Assembly (NCBI GenBank): GCA_027008665.1
Contig: JALVEA010000036.1
Span: 1 to 5,422 of the forward strand
Reading direction: 5' to 3'
Length of the DNA: 5,422 bases
From: Thiotrichaceae bacterium
Lineage (GTDB): Bacteria > Pseudomonadota > Gammaproteobacteria > Thiotrichales > Thiotrichaceae
Of this stretch, positions 4,517-5,422 are shown one piece after another. The notes under the pieces are model-generated. The model ran no database searches. It saw only the letters and a program-made list of their open reading frames with translations, and was not told the origin of the DNA. Each line of letters begins with the position of its first letter. Within the stretch, counting starts at the first letter, position 1. A program made the position numbers and the translations under genes.

Positions 4517-5422
4517 ATGCTTCGTTTTTTTCGTCTTTTTCTTAAACTATTGCTACCTATTATTGTACTTATTGTTTCTGTTTTTATTGCAATAAATCTA
4601 ATGAAAACTACTCCTAAGCAAGAGCGTAAAAGTAAGCCAGCTGTTGAGGCGACGGTTGAGGTTTTAGTGGCAAAAGCGCAGGATTATACGGTTAAGGTGC
4701 ATTCTCAAGGTGTGGTTGAGGCGACGACAACAGGGGTGTTAGTTGCAGAGGTGAGTGGACGTATTGTGAGAGTTTTTAATCATTTTTATAAAGGGGGGAG
4801 CTTTAAGAAAGATGAGGTGCTTTTACAGATTGATCCAAAAGATTATCAACATGATCTAACCCTTCTTAAAATAGATTTAATTCAGGCAGATGCTGCTATT
4901 GAGGAGGCACAGGCGGCTGTTTTAGAGGCACAGGCAATGGTGCAAGAAGTCTTAGCAGGTATACAAGGTGCAATGGCTGCGGTGCAAGAGGCGGAAGCTG
5001 CGTTACAAGAAGCACAGGCAAAAACGGATATTGCACGTAATGATTGGAAGAGTTTTAGTAAAAATACCCATCCCCCTGCATTAGCCTTGCATCTTCCTGC
5101 CCTTGCGAGTAAAAAAGCGATTCTTTCTAGCAAAAAAGCATTATTAAAGAGTAAAAAAGCATCGTTAAAGAGTAAAAAGGCTTTATTGGCAAGTCGAAAA
5201 GCGTCACTTGGGAGTAAAAAAGCGGCACGAAGGGCGATTGAAGCGCGTATTCAACAGGCGAAAAGGCGTTTATCTCGTACTACTATTCGCGCCCCTTATG
5301 CAGGGCGTATTTTAAAAAAACAAGTGGAAGTTGGGCAATATGTGAATACGGGAACTGTTTTAACTTCTATTTATGGACTAGATTCAGTTGAAGTGCGCCT
5401 ACCGCTTAGTGATCAGCAGGTG
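4517..5422 (+). CDS. RND efflux periplasmic adaptor (HlyD/AcrA-type membrane fusion protein), N-terminal part
   Basis: The first 302 residues of a gene that runs off the window. A basic start and one hydrophobic segment (about 9-29) anchor or export the protein. A first lipoyl half follows (about 65-110, with 'VSGRIVRVF' and 'LLQIDPKDY'), then a long alpha-hairpin (about 110-255), and the second lipoyl half with 'RTTIRAPYAGRI' (254-265) and 'VGQYVNTGT'. The beta-barrel domain begins at 'VEVRLPLS'. In this family the hairpin meets a TolC-type outer-membrane channel and the other domains bind the RND pump, which should be encoded downstream. The hairpin tip carries 'HPPALALHLPALA' (185-197), resembling the proline-containing tip of one RND adaptor subgroup. 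The arms are unusually long heptad repeats: Ala/Glu/Gln-rich at 126-167 and Ser/Lys-rich at 197-238. The ATG has GGTGA at 4505-4509 (7-nt gap). The true stop is not visible. Confidence 0.9.
   Translation, partial: MLRFFRLFLKLLLPIIVLIVSVFIAINLMKTTPKQERKSKPAVEATVEVLVAKAQDYTVKVHSQGVVEATTTGVLVAEVSGRIVRVFNHFYKGGSFKKDEVLLQIDPKDYQHDLTLLKIDLIQADAAIEEAQAAVLEAQAMVQEVLAGIQGAMAAVQEAEAALQEAQAKTDIARNDWKSFSKNTHPPALALHLPALASKKAILSSKKALLKSKKASLKSKKALLASRKASLGSKKAARRAIEARIQQAKRRLSRTTIRAPYAGRILKKQVEVGQYVNTGTVLTSIYGLDSVEVRLPLSDQQV
4892..5017 (+). repeat. Six heptads in the ascending hairpin arm of the adaptor
   Basis: Residues 126-167 of the adaptor divide into six heptads of the form A-(A/M/G)-(I/V/L)-x-(E/G)-(A/V)-x, for example AAIEEAQ, AAVLEAQ, AAVQEAE and AALQEAQ. 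A seventh, AKTDIAR, is degraded. The DNA units (21 bp) share 'GAGGCACAG'-like or 'CAAGAAGC'-like stretches but have drifted. The arm is acidic or neutral. Confidence 0.75.
5105..5230 (+). repeat. Six in-phase 21-bp tandem units in the descending hairpin arm
   Basis: Residues 197-238 form six heptads on the pattern x-S-K-K-A-x-L: ASKKAIL, SSKKALL, KSKKASL, KSKKALL, ASRKASL and GSKKAAR. Each DNA unit contains an AGTAAAAAAGC-like core, and the third and fourth units are the most alike. The tract is strongly basic and directly follows the hairpin tip. Confidence 0.88.

Noticed and set aside
4882..5133. Minus-strand open frame rich in Cys, Ala and Ser opposite the adaptor
   Set aside because: It is the antisense of the Ala/Gln-rich heptad repeats; its composition follows from the repeat, and the plus-strand frame is a clear family member.

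Overview
This is an AT-rich bacterial chromosomal window with Gram-negative character. It holds an outer-membrane beta-barrel end, a periplasmic diheme c-type peroxidase and an RND-type periplasmic adaptor. The protein families and TAATG-coupled genes suggest a gammaproteobacterium, perhaps an AT-rich methanotroph, sulfur oxidiser or relative. The genus cannot be fixed from sequence reading alone. No tRNA, rRNA, CRISPR array or transposase is visible.

Layout. (1) Positions 3-1078, plus strand: the 3' end of a MipA/OmpV-type outer-membrane protein gene overlaps by 7 nt the start of a CPBP/CAAX-type intramembrane protease gene. (2) Positions 1098-3739, minus strand, convergent with region 1: a two-gene operon read right to left. 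It has a GTG-started, membrane-targeted diheme cytochrome c peroxidase, then a membrane histidine-kinase-like protein with a DAHL-type all-helical sensor region, joined by a TAATG overlap. (3) Positions 3893-4132, minus strand: a 79-residue protein with two membrane segments and no recognised family. (4) Positions 4133-4516: a gene-free stretch with a candidate minus-strand promoter, an 18-nt palindrome, a strong GC-rich hairpin (4372-4396) and a candidate plus-strand promoter. (5) Positions 4517-5422, plus strand: the first 302 residues of an RND efflux adaptor running off the window.

Two things deserve attention. First, the peroxidase lacks the loop histidine that ligates the peroxidatic heme in the resting state of classical enzymes, and its coupled 'kinase' has lost the ATP-binding motifs. 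The pair looks like a periplasmic redox module that ends in a pseudokinase. Second, the coiled-coil hairpin of the adaptor is lengthened on both arms by heptad repeats: Ala/Gln/Glu-rich going up and Ser/Lys-rich coming down. The descending arm is encoded by six in-phase 21-bp units. Both are readings of the sequence combined with family knowledge. Neither has been tested by a search or structure prediction.
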